A program made the position numbers and the translations under genes. Source: Halomonas sp. CUBES01 (lineage in GTDB: Bacteria > Pseudomonadota > Gammaproteobacteria > Pseudomonadales > Halomonadaceae). Taken from it: DNA of 64,000 nt. Shown here piece after piece: positions 17,523 to 26,327 of the stretch (position 1 is the first letter of the stretch; every line of letters starts with the position of its first letter). Where the stretch lies: positions 62,001-126,000 of the forward strand of contig NZ_JAJLLW010000003.1 in NCBI RefSeq assembly GCF_020991005.1. The letters are read 5' to 3'. The notes beneath the pieces were generated by a model. The model ran no database searches. It worked only from the letters and a program-made list of their open reading frames with translations, and had not been told where the DNA came from.

Positions 17523-18332
17523 ATGCAGCGAATTGAAGAATTAAGCGAGGAAGGCGATCGGTACTTCGATGGCCTGGTCGACAAGTTTGCCCGCTCGCTT
17601 TACCAGGCGCCGCGGGGTGAGCTACGCCTGGCGATGCTCGACCATTTACTGCCGCAAATGCTGGACTTGAGCCAGCAGGCGGTGCTGGACGTTGGCGGTG
17701 GGCTAGGTCAGCAAGCCGCATGGTTTGCCAAGCGAGGGCACGCCGTCACCATGACCGAGCCCTCCGCCGACATGCTGGCCTATGCGCAGCACTGGCATGC
17801 GGCGTGCGACGAACTTTCCTCGCAGGTGATCACTTATGGGCAGGCCCCGTTGCAGCATTTGGCCGATGAGCACCCCGGCCCCTGGCCGCTGATTACCTGC
17901 CATGCCGTGCTGGAATGGCTGGGCGATCCGCGCGCAGCGCTGGCGTCACTGGCGGCGCTTTTGGCGCCGGGGGGGCAGTTGAGTCTGATGGTCTTCAATC
18001 GTGATGCGCTGCGTTTTTCCAACGCGCTGAAGGGCAACGTGGACAAGGCGCTGAACGACCGGCTGGAAGGGCAGGGCAAGCGCCAGCGCCTGACCCCAAT
18101 CTCGCCGGTGACCCACGACCAGATAGCGCAGTGGAGTGCGGATCATCATCTGACGATCGAATCAGTAGCCGGGATTCGTATCTTTCAGGATTATCTTCAG
18201 CACCCGCCAACCAGTGACGCCGAGCGTGACAAACTGCTGGCACTCGAAAAGCAGTATTGCCAATACGACCCCCATTGGCGGCTGGGCCGCTACCTGCTTT
18301 ATACCCTGCGCAAACCGGAGACCGTCATATGA
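17523..18332 (+). CDS. cmoM: tRNA 5-carboxymethoxyuridine methyltransferase
   Basis: A 269-residue class I SAM methyltransferase. The SAM motif VLDVGGGLGQQAAWFAKRGH (about 54-73) and the family blocks NRLEGQGKRQRLTPISP-like (around 180-195) and QYCQYDPHWRLGRYLLY near the C-terminus match CmoM (SmtA). It adds the methyl ester to cmo5U34 in wobble-position tRNAs. It overlaps rsmC by ATGA. The other two enzymes of this pathway, cmoA and cmoB, lie 13 kb away. The ribosome site is poor (GAGG only 1 nt before ATG). Confidence 0.85.
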   Translation: MQRIEELSEEGDRYFDGLVDKFARSLYQAPRGELRLAMLDHLLPQMLDLSQQAVLDVGGGLGQQAAWFAKRGHAVTMTEPSADMLAYAQHWHAACDELSSQVITYGQAPLQHLADEHPGPWPLITCHAVLEWLGDPRAALASLAALLAPGGQLSLMVFNRDALRFSNALKGNVDKALNDRLEGQGKRQRLTPISPVTHDQIAQWSADHHLTIESVAGIRIFQDYLQHPPTSDAERDKLLALEKQYCQYDPHWRLGRYLLYTLRKPETVI

Positions 18333-19321
18333 GTGCGCAAGTACCCGCGTGCCAACTGCTTGAGCGGCAATCGCGCCATTCACCCTTCTGGGTAGTGGGG
18401 CCGCCTTTGGATCCCTGGCTGGTGGCGCAATCCGCCGGCGTGGTGAGCGCTGACCTGACCGCGCTCGACGCCTGGGCCGCTGGCGGTAAGCCGGCGCGCA
18501 CCCCGTTTGAGGAGCAAGGCGGCGCGCCTTTGTCCGGCGAGGTGGTGCTGTTCTGGCCCAAAGCCCATCAGTTGGGGCTTTGGTGGCTGCAGTGGCTCTG
18601 TGAGGTGCTGCCCGCTGATACCCCTCTGGAGATTGTCGGTGAGCACAACGGCGGCATCAAGCGGGTGCCTAAGGTGCTGGCGGAGCGGGGGATGGAATGC
18701 GACAAGCTGGATAACGCTCGCCGCTGCTCGCTGTTTGCGACGCGCACGGTAAAAGAGGCCGCCACGGACGAAGCGTGGCAGCGCTTCGAGGCGCTGGGGC
18801 TGACGTTGATCAGCCATCCCGGTGTATTCGGCCATGGCAAAGTGGATGAAGGCACCCAGCTGCTGTTGGAATGTCTGGAAAGCGGGCTACCCCGCACCCC
18901 AAAGCGCGTGCTGGATATGGGGTGCGGCGACGGTATTATCAGCGCGTGGCTTGCTCAGCGCGGCCACCATGTCACCGGTGTGGACGTGAGTGCGTTTGCG
19001 GTTGAAGCGACCCGGCGCACGCTGAGCGCCAATGGCCTGGAGGGCCGCGTGGTGCAAGGCGATGTTTATGCTGCCTTGCCGGATGAGTCCTTCGACATTA
19101 TCGTCAGCAATCCGCCGTTTCACCAGGAGCGCGATGTGAGCTATGGGGCAACCCAGCGACTGATCAGCCAGGCGCCGGATTATCTGGCGCCGCAAGGCCA
19201 GCTTTTCATGGTCGCCAATGCCTTTTTGCCGTACCCCGATCTGCTACAGCAGGCATTTCAGTCGTTTCAGACGCTGGCGGATAATCGCCGGTTTAGGGTG
19301 TACCAGGCGCAAAAGCGTTAG
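18329..19321 (+). CDS. rsmC: 16S rRNA (guanine-N2)-methyltransferase of the RsmC type
   Basis: A 330-residue protein with a degenerate N-terminal methyltransferase-like domain and a C-terminal catalytic domain. The SAM motif VLDMGCGDGIISAWLAQRGH is near residues 193-212 and the catalytic NPPFHQ near 254-259. This domain pair and motif define RsmC/RlmG; RsmC methylates G1207 of 16S rRNA. The ATG at 18329 overlaps the cmoM stop (ATGA). RlmG (23S G1835) is the alternative; the length (E. coli RsmC 343) favours RsmC. Its stop codon abuts a palindromic repeat. Confidence 0.8.
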   Translation: MSAQVPACQLLERQSRHSPFWVVGPPLDPWLVAQSAGVVSADLTALDAWAAGGKPARTPFEEQGGAPLSGEVVLFWPKAHQLGLWWLQWLCEVLPADTPLEIVGEHNGGIKRVPKVLAERGMECDKLDNARRCSLFATRTVKEAATDEAWQRFEALGLTLISHPGVFGHGKVDEGTQLLLECLESGLPRTPKRVLDMGCGDGIISAWLAQRGHHVTGVDVSAFAVEATRRTLSANGLEGRVVQGDVYAALPDESFDIIVSNPPFHQERDVSYGATQRLISQAPDYLAPQGQLFMVANAFLPYPDLLQQAFQSFQTLADNRRFRVYQAQKR

Positions 19322-19477
19322 GAAATCACTGATTAACTATTGCGCTTGGCCATACGGCGTTAAAAATCGCCTCGTGCGCGAGTCCGATCAAAATGCTCAT
19401 TTACAATCAGTAAACTCCGCTTTTTCGTTAATTTTTGCCTTGTCTGGCCTGCGCTCATAACGTTAATCAGAGATTTC
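19322..19477. repeat. 156-bp imperfect palindromic element between convergent genes
   Basis: The ends are inverted copies: GAAATCACTGATTAAC on the left and GTTAATCAGAGATTTC on the right differ at one position in 16. Inner parts also pair imperfectly toward a centre near ATTTAC-AATCA-GTAAA. The element starts at the base after the rsmC stop and ends at the base before the greB stop. It has no coding capacity. The form suits a dispersed palindromic repeat or a MITE-like element and could serve as a two-way terminator. No second copy was seen in the window. Confidence 0.75.
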
Positions 19478-20020
19478 TTAGCCCGCACTGGGGGCGGTGT
19501 ACGCTACGCTTGTCACGGTGTAGAAGGTTTCACCGTCCGGCGTGAGCACGGTGATATCATCGCCGACTTCCTTGCCCAGCAGCGCTTTCGCCATGGGGGC
19601 GTCGATGCTGATCCAGCGTTTTTTCGTATCGGTTTCATCGTGGCCGACAATGCGAATCTCGAGTGTGCCGCCTTCTTCGTCCTCAAGCTTGACGAAGGCG
19701 CCGAAAAACACCTTGTCGGTATTGGCGGGCAGGCGGTCGACCACCTGGAGTTCCTCCAGGCGCGTGGTGAGGTAACGGATGCGCGCGATAACGCGATTCA
19801 GCTCTTTCTTGTTGTAGGTGTAATCGGCGTTTTCGCTGCGGTCGCCCTGGGCGGCCGCTTCGCCCACTTTCGCCGAAATTTGCGGACGTTTCACCCGCGA
19901 GAGATGATCCAGAATACCCCGCAGGCGTGCGGCGCCCTCGGCGGTAATCAGGTTGCTTTTGGGTGCCTGGCGTGGATCTTTTGCCGGGTCGCGCCAACGG
20001 GACATATTGCGGCCTTTCAT
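19478..20020 (-). CDS. greB: Transcription elongation factor GreB
   Basis: A 180-residue Gre factor. The N-terminal coiled coil carries the tip motif GDRSENADYTYNKKELNR (acidic residues that reach the polymerase active site). The C-terminal FKBP-like domain has VFFGAFVKLEDEEG and SIDAPMAKALLGKEVGDD. The DYTYNKKEL and VFFGA forms are those of GreB rather than GreA. It rescues backtracked RNA polymerase by stimulating transcript cleavage. AAGGAG lies 6 nt before the ATG at 20020. An N-terminal extension of about 20 residues rich in Arg/Lys/Pro is unlike the E. coli protein. Confidence 0.9.
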   Translation of the reverse strand: MKGRNMSRWRDPAKDPRQAPKSNLITAEGAARLRGILDHLSRVKRPQISAKVGEAAAQGDRSENADYTYNKKELNRVIARIRYLTTRLEELQVVDRLPANTDKVFFGAFVKLEDEEGGTLEIRIVGHDETDTKKRWISIDAPMAKALLGKEVGDDITVLTPDGETFYTVTSVAYTAPSAG

Positions 20021-20193
20021 TGCCAACTCCTTTGTTTAGGCGGTACCTACTTTAACGTGATTTGCCCCGGCGCGGCCAAACGCCATGGAAATGATTTGCG
20101 ACTGGCGATTAATTCAAACGTTCGTTACATTGTTTGGGTGGCTGCACCTTGCCACCTGCACGAATCGGACAACAACAATCCAAGGAGTTGATA

Positions 20194-20838
20194 ATGGCCT
20201 ATCCCCATCTGATGCGCTATCTCGCATTGAGCGCGCTTGGCACCACGCTGACGTTCACGTCGTTGAGCGCGATGGCCTACGAAAGCGAGCTGTTCTCGCT
20301 GAAGAATCGTTGGGAACATACCGTCACCGAGATGCCCGAAAGCCAGCGCGAAGAAGCGCTAAGCGGTCTCGCAGACGAAGCCGACCAGCTGGCGGAACAG
20401 CATAGCGATCAGGCCGAGGTGCTGGTCTGGAAAGGCGTTGTGCTTGCCGCCTACGCCCGCGAGCGCGGTGGCCTCGGCGCATTGGGCGTTGCCAAGGAAG
20501 CCCGCAGCACGCTCGAACGTGCCATCGAGATCGACCCGGACGGCAATAACGGCTCGGCCTACGTAACCCTGGGCGCCCTGTACGATCGCGTGCCCGGTGG
20601 TCTGATCAGCTTTGGCGACAGCGATACGGCGGAGGAAATGTTTCAGCGTGCGCTGGAGATCCGCCCCGATGGCATCGACGTCAACTATTACTATGCAGCC
20701 TTTTTGCAGGAAGAAGGCAACACCCAGGCGGCGCGTGAGCATGCCAGGCGGGCGGTCAATGGAACCGCCCGAGAGGGGCGCCAAGCTTCCGACGAAGCCC
20801 TGCGCCGAGATGCCCAGACGTTGCTCGATACGCTGTAG
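20194..20838 (+). CDS. Periplasmic tetratricopeptide-repeat protein
   Basis: A 214-residue protein with a signal peptide (cleavage likely after LSAMA, about residue 27) and helical repeats. TPR-like units are seen at about 70-130 (VLVWKGVVLAAYARE ... ARSTLERAIEIDPDG) and 150-205 (AEEMFQRALEIRPDGIDVNYYYAAFLQEEGNTQAAREHARRA). CAAGGAGTTGATA precedes the ATG. It stands alone between greB and nudF. TPR proteins of this kind scaffold complexes; some resemble TRAP-associated T components, but nothing ties this one to the TRAP genes. Function unknown. Confidence 0.7.
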   Translation: MAYPHLMRYLALSALGTTLTFTSLSAMAYESELFSLKNRWEHTVTEMPESQREEALSGLADEADQLAEQHSDQAEVLVWKGVVLAAYARERGGLGALGVAKEARSTLERAIEIDPDGNNGSAYVTLGALYDRVPGGLISFGDSDTAEEMFQRALEIRPDGIDVNYYYAAFLQEEGNTQAAREHARRAVNGTAREGRQASDEALRRDAQTLLDTL

Positions 20839-20912
20839 CGTTCATTCGACAAATTGGCATTCCCGGTGGCAAGCATTGATAATAGGCCGATTGTTACCAC
20901 TGGGAGCGCCAC

Positions 20913-21587
20913 ATGGCATCCGCCACTCGAACGCCACTACTCGACACGCCGCCGCTGGGGCGAGACGATGTCGAGCTGCTGAAACGCGACACGCTGCATC
21001 AGGGCTTCTTCCGGCTTGAGGCACTGGAATTGCGTCACCGGCTTTTTGAAGGCGGGTGGAGTGACGTCATGCGGCGTGAAGTGCATCACCGCTTTGATGC
21101 CGTCGGCGTGCTGCTTTACGATCCCGAGCACGATGCTCTGGTACTGATCGAGCAGTTCCGCGCCGGTGCTTTTGACGATCCACAGACCCCTTGGAAGCTC
21201 GAACTGGTCGCCGGCCTGGTGGAAAAGGACGAGTCGCTGGAAAGCGTGGCCCGCCGAGAAGCCCTGGAAGAAGCAGGCTGCCGCGTTGGCCGACTCACCA
21301 AGCTGCACACCTATTACCCAAGTCCTGGTGCCTGCAACGAACGGGTGACGCTCTTCTGCGGCCTGGTCAACACCCAGGGGCTCGGCGGGATTCACGGCCT
21401 GGATGAAGAACACGAAGATATTCGCGTCCATGTGGTGTCTTTTCCCACCGCGTGGGAACTCTTGAGCCAGGGACGACTCGACAACGCCATGTGCTTGATT
21501 GGACTGCATTGGCTAGCGGGCCAGCGCGCCTCGCTGCGCGCCGCTTCGCAGTCAATCCCCCCGCAAGGCGAAACCGACGAGGAGTGA
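20913..21587 (+). CDS. nudF: ADP-ribose pyrophosphatase (Nudix hydrolase)
   Basis: A 224-residue Nudix enzyme. The full Nudix box (G-x5-E-x7-REUxEExGU) occupies about 102-124, as GLVEKDESLESVARREALEE followed by AGC. The upstream FRLEALELRHRLFEGG and the downstream PSPGACNERVTLFCG segments are typical of the ADP-ribose-specific NudF/TrgB group. It hydrolyses ADP-ribose to AMP and ribose 5-phosphate. It begins a three-gene unit nudF-yqiB-cpdA, an arrangement also seen in enterobacteria. Confidence 0.88.
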   Translation: MASATRTPLLDTPPLGRDDVELLKRDTLHQGFFRLEALELRHRLFEGGWSDVMRREVHHRFDAVGVLLYDPEHDALVLIEQFRAGAFDDPQTPWKLELVAGLVEKDESLESVARREALEEAGCRVGRLTKLHTYYPSPGACNERVTLFCGLVNTQGLGGIHGLDEEHEDIRVHVVSFPTAWELLSQGRLDNAMCLIGLHWLAGQRASLRAASQSIPPQGETDEE

Positions 21588-21589
21588 TC

Positions 21590-22036
21590 ATGGCGAAAAT
21601 GGCTTATGTCACCGATTTAAAAACGCTCCAGGCCGAGTGCAGCGCCAACTATGTGCGCCTGGTTCGCCTGGTGGGTGACCTGGAAGGCGATCAGCAACGC
21701 AACATTGCCTTGCGCAGCGACGATCAGGATTTCGGCGATTTACAACTCAAGATTTTGCAAAACGCCCCTTACACCACCATGCTGGAAGTGTCGCAAAGCA
21801 GCCCGATGGATACGCTGTGGGAAGGCCCCAGAATGCGTGTGCATCTTTACCATGACGTCCGCATGGCGGAGGTGACCGATTTCCAGCGTGAGCGCCATTT
21901 CAGGGGACGCTATCGCTACCCCAATGCGCGCATGCACCAGCCCGATGAAAAGCTGCAGCTAAATCGCTTTCTTGGCGAATGGCTGGCGCATGGTCTGGCG
22001 CATGGACACACTGTCGACGTCCCGGAGCTCCCCTGA
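21590..22036 (+). CDS. yqiB: DUF1249 family protein YqiB
   Basis: A 148-residue soluble protein matching the YqiB/DUF1249 family. It is rich in conserved stretches (SANYVRLVRL, APYTTMLEV, MRVHLYHDVRMAEV, YPNARMHQPDEKLQLNRFLGEWL). The biochemical function is unknown; the family always lies between nudF and cpdA. The ATG at 21590 has GGAG 6 nt upstream; the nudF stop is 2 nt before it and its own stop overlaps cpdA as TGATG. Confidence 0.8.
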   Translation: MAKMAYVTDLKTLQAECSANYVRLVRLVGDLEGDQQRNIALRSDDQDFGDLQLKILQNAPYTTMLEVSQSSPMDTLWEGPRMRVHLYHDVRMAEVTDFQRERHFRGRYRYPNARMHQPDEKLQLNRFLGEWLAHGLAHGHTVDVPELP

Positions 22037-22770
22037 TGCGCCTGGTGCAAATCACCGATGCCCACCTCTACGCCGACAAGCAGGCGCGCTCCCGGGCCGG
22101 CGTGCCTTGGCAGCATCTTGAGCGCGTGCTGGAAGCGGTCATTGCTGAACGACCCGATTTCGTGGTGTTGACGGGCGACGTCAGCCAGGATGAAACGGCG
22201 GCATCCTATGCGCTCGCGATGGAGGCCATGTCGCCGCTGACGTGCCCCTGGACCTGGCTGGCCGGCAATCACGATCAGCCCTCCCTCATGCAGGCCGAGC
22301 ACCCGCTGGTCGACGAAGTCGATCTATCGGCTTGGCGGCTGCTGCTGCTGCATACGCCGGTCGCCGGTGAGCCATACGGTCGCCTTGGCCCAGAGGCGCT
22401 GGCCGCGCTTTCCACCACCCTGGCGACGGACGAGCGCCCGACCCTGATCGCGATGCATCACCCGCCCGTGGACGTGGGCGCCGCCTGGATGGACGCCATC
22501 GGCCTTCAGGATCGTGAGGCGTTCTGGCAGGTGATAGGTGCTTGTCCGCAGGTCAAGGTCATTGTCTTTGGTCATGTCCATCAAGCCTACGCCGAGCGCC
22601 ACCTGGCGGGGGAACACGAGGTGGCCGTGTATGGCTGCCCGGCGATATCCGATCAGTTCATGCCCGGTGCGGAACAGTTCATGATCGATGAAGCGTCACG
22701 CCCGGGCTATCGCGTCCTTGACCTCAAAGGCGGTCAGTGGGAAACCTGGCTTGAGCGGGTGTCGGTATAG
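22036..22770 (+). CDS. cpdA: 3',5'-cyclic-AMP phosphodiesterase (class III)
   Basis: A 244-residue calcineurin-like phosphodiesterase. All five metal-site blocks are present: DAHLY near the start, GDVSQDE near 47-53, GNHD near 76-79, MHHPP near 140-144 and GHVHQ near 179-183. It hydrolyses cAMP and thus tempers CRP-dependent control. It is coupled to yqiB by the overlapping TGATG. Confidence 0.85.
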   Translation: MRLVQITDAHLYADKQARSRAGVPWQHLERVLEAVIAERPDFVVLTGDVSQDETAASYALAMEAMSPLTCPWTWLAGNHDQPSLMQAEHPLVDEVDLSAWRLLLLHTPVAGEPYGRLGPEALAALSTTLATDERPTLIAMHHPPVDVGAAWMDAIGLQDREAFWQVIGACPQVKVIVFGHVHQAYAERHLAGEHEVAVYGCPAISDQFMPGAEQFMIDEASRPGYRVLDLKGGQWETWLERVSV

Positions 22771-22794
22771 CCGGCATGGCAACCATTTGATGAG

Positions 22795-22927
22795 ATAGGT
22801 AATAAAAGTATAAAAAGATAGTTATTAATTCTTTTGGGTTATTATTGCCGAAACGTTACCCTACCCACATTCTGGCGCTTAGCGTTTTGCGCAGTGCAAC
22901 ACGTTTGTTTTTGTGAGGTAGTCGGCC
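22795..22927 (+). promoter_or_regulatory. AT-rich upstream region of cysDN
   Basis: Before cysD the composition drops sharply: 22795-22850 is almost entirely A/T, with repeated TTATTA-like words (GTTATTAATTC and GGTTATTATT about 16 bp apart). This is the expected place for the sigma-70 promoter and a CysB-type activator site that responds to O/N-acetylserine. No exact -35/-10 pair can be fixed by eye. Confidence 0.35.
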
Positions 22928-23890
22928 ATGTCCCATTTTTCCACGCGCTCAGCCGCGCCGCAGCCTGAGGCGTCAGGTGCGCTCAGTGCCGCCCGCATGA
23001 CGCACTTGAAACAGCTCGAAGCGGAATCGATCCATATCATCCGCGAAGTCGCCGCCGAGTTCTCCAACCCGGTGATGATGTATTCCATCGGCAAAGATTC
23101 GTCGGTGATGCTGCACCTGGCGCGCAAGGCGTTCTACCCCGGCACCCCGCCGTTCCCGTTGCTGCACGTCAACACGACGTGGAAGTTCAAGGAAATGATC
23201 GACTTCCGCGACCGCATGGCGGCCAACGTGGGCATGGAACTGATCGAGCACATCAACGAGGAAGGCCGCGCGGCGAACATCAACCCGTTCGACCACGGCA
23301 GCGCCAAGTATACCGACATCATGAAAACCCAGGCGCTCAAGCAGGCGCTGGACAAGTACGGGTTCGACGCCGCCTTTGGCGGTGCCCGCCGGGACGAAGA
23401 AGCTTCCCGCGCCAAGGAACGGGTGTACTCCTTCCGCGACAAATACCACCGCTGGGATCCCAAGCGCCAGCGCCCGGAGCTGTGGAACATTTACAACGCC
23501 AAGGTCGACAAGGGCGAATCGATCCGCGTGTTCCCGCTCTCCAACTGGACCGAGCTGGACATCTGGCAGTATATCTACCTCGAGTCGATTCCCATCGTGC
23601 CGCTGTACTTCTCTGCGCCACGCCCGGTGGTCGAGCGCGACGGCATGCAGATCATGGTCGACGACGAGCGCCTGCCGCTGGAGCCGGGGGAAGTGCCGGA
23701 AGAAAAATGGGTGCGCTTCAGAACCCTGGGCTGCTACCCGCTCACCGGCGCGGTAGAATCCACCGCCGCCACGCTACCGGACATCATTCAGGAAATGCTG
23801 CTGACCAAAACCAGCGAACGCAGCGGCCGCGCCATCGACCACGACCAGGCCGGCTCGATGGAGCGTAAAAAGCGCGAGGGGTATTTTTAA
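22928..23890 (+). CDS. cysD: Sulfate adenylyltransferase subunit 2
   Basis: A 320-residue ATP-pyrophosphatase of the PAPS-reductase/CysD family. The PP-loop SIGKDSSV is at 53-60. [23 protein letters not shown] (about 151-173) and [14 protein letters not shown] are CysD hallmarks. With CysN it activates sulfate to adenosine 5'-phosphosulfate. The first 25 residues before [11 protein letters not shown] are non-conserved; the GTGAGGTAG ribosome site 8 nt before the ATG supports the upstream start. cysN follows after 1 nt. Confidence 0.93.
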   Translation: MSHFSTRSAAPQPEASGALSAARMTHLKQLEAESIHIIREVAAEFSNPVMMYSIGKDSSVMLHLARKAFYPGTPPFPLLHVNTTWKFKEMIDFRDRMAANVGMELIEHINEEGRAANINPFDHGSAKYTDIMKTQALKQALDKYGFDAAFGGARRDEEASRAKERVYSFRDKYHRWDPKRQRPELWNIYNAKVDKGESIRVFPLSNWTELDIWQYIYLESIPIVPLYFSAPRPVVERDGMQIMVDDERLPLEPGEVPEEKWVRFRTLGCYPLTGAVESTAATLPDIIQEMLLTKTSERSGRAIDHDQAGSMERKKREGYF

Positions 23891-23891
23891 C

Positions 23892-25328
23892 ATGGCTCAC
23901 CAATCCAACCTGATTGCCGACAATATCGAGCAATACCTGCAAGAGCACGAAAACAAGGATCTGCTGCGCTTTATCACCTGCGGCAGCGTCGATGACGGCA
24001 AGTCCACGCTGATTGGCCGGATGCTCCACGACTCCAAGATGATCTTCGAGGATCAACTGGCGGCGATTACCCAGGCCTCCAAAACCAGCGGCACGACCGG
24101 CGATAACGTCGATCTGGCGCTGCTGGTCGATGGCCTGCAGTCGGAGCGCGAACAGGGCATTACCATCGATGTAGCCTACCGGTTTTTCTCCACCGACAAG
24201 CGCAAGTTCATCATCGCGGATACCCCGGGGCACGAGCAGTACACCCGCAACATGGCCACCGGGGCCTCGACTGCCAGCCTGGCGGTGATCCTGATCGATG
24301 CGCGTTACGGCGTGCAGACGCAAACCCGGCGGCACAGCTTTATCGCCGACTTGTTGGGCATTCAACACCTGGTCATCGCGGTCAACAAGATGGATCTGGT
24401 CGACTTCTCCGAGCAGCGTTTCAACGAGATTGTCGAGCAGTACCGTGCCTTTGCGACCAACCTCAAAGCCCCCGATATCCGCTTTGTGCCGATGTCGGCG
24501 CTTGACGGCGACAACGTGGTCAACCCCAGCGAACAGACGCCCTGGTATTTCACGGCGGGCTATGAAGGTAAAACGCTGATCGAGCTTCTGGAAAGCGTCG
24601 AGGTGACCTACGACCAGAACCTCACCGACCTGCGCTTGCCCGTGCAGTATGTCAATCGTCCCAATCTCGATTTCCGCGGTTACTGCGGCACCCTGGCCGC
24701 CGGCGTACTGCGCCCGGGGCAGGCGGTGAAAGTGCTGCCGTCGGGCAAGACATCCCAGGTGGCCCGGGTCGTGACCTTTGACGGCGATTTGAACGCAGCC
24801 TATCCGGGGCAGGCTGTTAACGTCACGCTGGTCGATGAAATCGACATCTCCCGGGGGGATTGGCTGGTCAGCGCCGAGGCCGACGTGCCGCTTTCCAACA
24901 CCTTCACGGCGGATATCGTCTGGATGCACGAAGACGCGTTGGCGCCGGGCAAGCTTTATGACTTCAAGCTTGCCACGCGGGATCTGTCCGGTCAGGTCAG
25001 CGACATTGACTACCAGATCGATGTCAATACGCTCGAGAAGCACACCACGGATTCGTTGAGCCTGAACGCCATTGCCCGCTGTGAAGTAGAACTGACGGCG
25101 TCGATTCCGGTCGACGATTATCGCACCAGCCCCGGCACGGGTAGCTTCATCATTATCGACCGGCTGACCAACGTCACCGTTGGCGCGGGTATGATCCGCG
25201 GCGTTGCCAGTGCCTCGGAGGGTCAACCGCCAACCACCGATTGGGCCGCCTTCGAGCGCGACCTCAACGCCCTGGTACGCAAGCATTTCCCCCATTGGGA
25301 AGCCAAGGATATCCGCCAGCTGTTGTAA
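23892..25328 (+). CDS. cysN: Sulfate adenylyltransferase subunit 1 (GTPase)
   Basis: A 478-residue EF-Tu-like GTPase. Its motifs are G1 GSVDDGKST (31-39), G3 [17 protein letters not shown] near 112-128 and G4 NKMD near 165-168. GTP hydrolysis drives sulfate adenylylation by CysD. The length (E. coli 475) shows there is no fused APS kinase (CysC), so cysC must lie elsewhere. A strong bidirectional terminator follows 24 nt after the stop. Confidence 0.94.
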   Translation: MAHQSNLIADNIEQYLQEHENKDLLRFITCGSVDDGKSTLIGRMLHDSKMIFEDQLAAITQASKTSGTTGDNVDLALLVDGLQSEREQGITIDVAYRFFSTDKRKFIIADTPGHEQYTRNMATGASTASLAVILIDARYGVQTQTRRHSFIADLLGIQHLVIAVNKMDLVDFSEQRFNEIVEQYRAFATNLKAPDIRFVPMSALDGDNVVNPSEQTPWYFTAGYEGKTLIELLESVEVTYDQNLTDLRLPVQYVNRPNLDFRGYCGTLAAGVLRPGQAVKVLPSGKTSQVARVVTFDGDLNAAYPGQAVNVTLVDEIDISRGDWLVSAEADVPLSNTFTADIVWMHEDALAPGKLYDFKLATRDLSGQVSDIDYQIDVNTLEKHTTDSLSLNAIARCEVELTASIPVDDYRTSPGTGSFIIIDRLTNVTVGAGMIRGVASASEGQPPTTDWAAFERDLNALVRKHFPHWEAKDIRQLL

Positions 25329-25352
25329 CCCAGGAAGGTGTATCGAAGAACG

Positions 25353-25389
25353 AAAAAGCCCCTCTGGCCGCGCCAAAGGGGCTTTTTTT
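25353..25389. terminator. Bidirectional Rho-independent terminator after cysN
   Basis: AAAAAGCCCCT (25353-25363) pairs with AGGGGCTTTTT further on, around a 13-nt loop that is itself GC-rich. T runs follow on the plus strand (TTTTTTT) and, read in reverse, on the minus strand. It ends cysDN and would also end minus-strand transcription arriving from tupBC and the short frame after it. Confidence 0.85.
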
Positions 25390-25409
25390 AGGGTGATCAT
25401 CTGGGCAGA

Positions 25410-25570
25410 TTATTGGACGTTGGGGAAGCACAGAGGCTGATCGTCGACGTCGTCGGCGGCAATCGCCTGCTGGCCTTCATCGCAGAGCCGCCTTTCATGC
25501 CATGGTTCGGTCAGGTCATGCGTCAGAGGCTTGGCAGGCTGATGCGGGATACAATCGCGGTCTTTTTCAT
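25410..25570 (-). pseudogene. Small gene apparently frameshifted near its start
   Basis: On the minus strand an ATG at 25570 is followed by AAAAA. In its own frame it stops after 15 codons. In the neighbouring frame the reading stays open for about 50 codons (DRDCIPHQPAKPL ... DDQPLCFPNVQ) to a TAA at 25410-25412. One extra A in the run, or a -1 slip on it, would join the ATG to that frame and give a 53-residue, cysteine-containing, acidic protein. The reading ends 21 nt before a terminator that works in this direction, and it follows tupC. No homologue is recognised. It may be a chance open frame. Confidence 0.35.
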
Positions 25571-25604
25571 GTCATGAGTTTATTGTTGTGACGAGAGGGC
25601 AGGG

Positions 25605-26327
25605 TTACCAAACCAGTTCACCCTGAATAAACGCGCGACCCTCCGCAGAGCGCGGCGCGGCGAAAAAGGTCTCGGCCGGACTATGTTCCAGCAATCGCCC
25701 GTTGTGCAGAAACACCACGTCGTCGGCCAGTCGCTTGGCCTGATGCAAATCATGGGTGGTCATCACAATGCGGGTGCCGCTGGCATGGAACGCCATTACG
25801 GCATCTTCCACGGCCTTGATCGCCGCCGGATCCAGGGCCGAGGTGGCTTCGTCGAGAAACAGCACGGCCGGGTCAAGCAGCCAGGCGCGCGCCAGGGCCA
25901 GGCGTTGCTGCTCGCCGCCTGACAGCACCCGGGCCGGACGGTGGGCAAGGGAGGTTAAACCGAAAGTGTCGAGCGCTTGATAGGCACGCGCTTTACGCTT
26001 GGCGCGGGGCGCTTTGTGAATGGCGAGCACATAGGTCAGGTTGTCGAGCGCTGAGCGGCGCAGCAGTACCGGGTGCTGAAACACCATGGCCTGCACCGGT
26101 GTCTTGCCCTGCCAGCGCACCTGTCCGCTGGTCGGCACCAGTAAGCCGTGGGCCAGCCGCATTAAAAGACTCTTGCCGGCCCCGTTGGGCCCCATGATGA
26201 CCGTCCGTCGAGAGCCAGAAAGGGTTAGCGAGGTGGGGGCTAGAAGCGCCTGCCCGCGATGCTCAAAGCTGACGTTCTCCAACTGGAGGTCGGGAATCGG
26301 AGTCTGTGTCGAAAAGGGCGCGTTCAT
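25605..26327 (-). CDS. ABC transporter ATP-binding protein, tungstate/molybdate type (TupC-like)
   Basis: A 240-residue ABC ATPase. Walker A GPNGAGKS is at 46-53, the Q-loop in VFQHPVLL, the signature LSGGEQQRLALARA near 141-154, Walker B LFLDEATSALD and the H-loop TTHD. It pairs by an ATGA overlap with the permease upstream. The single short ATPase, lacking a C-terminal TOBE domain, with a TupB-like permease is the pattern of tungstate (TupABC) systems; sulfate or another oxyanion is possible. No periplasmic tupA gene is adjacent. Confidence 0.78.
   Translation of the reverse strand: MNAPFSTQTPIPDLQLENVSFEHRGQALLAPTSLTLSGSRRTVIMGPNGAGKSLLMRLAHGLLVPTSGQVRWQGKTPVQAMVFQHPVLLRRSALDNLTYVLAIHKAPRAKRKARAYQALDTFGLTSLAHRPARVLSGGEQQRLALARAWLLDPAVLFLDEATSALDPAAIKAVEDAVMAFHASGTRIVMTTHDLHQAKRLADDVVFLHNGRLLEHSPAETFFAAPRSAEGRAFIQGELVW

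Noticed and set aside
23784..25400. 538-codon open frame antisense to cysN
   Set aside because: A by-product of high GC codon use opposite a well-conserved gene; no ribosome site or similarity.
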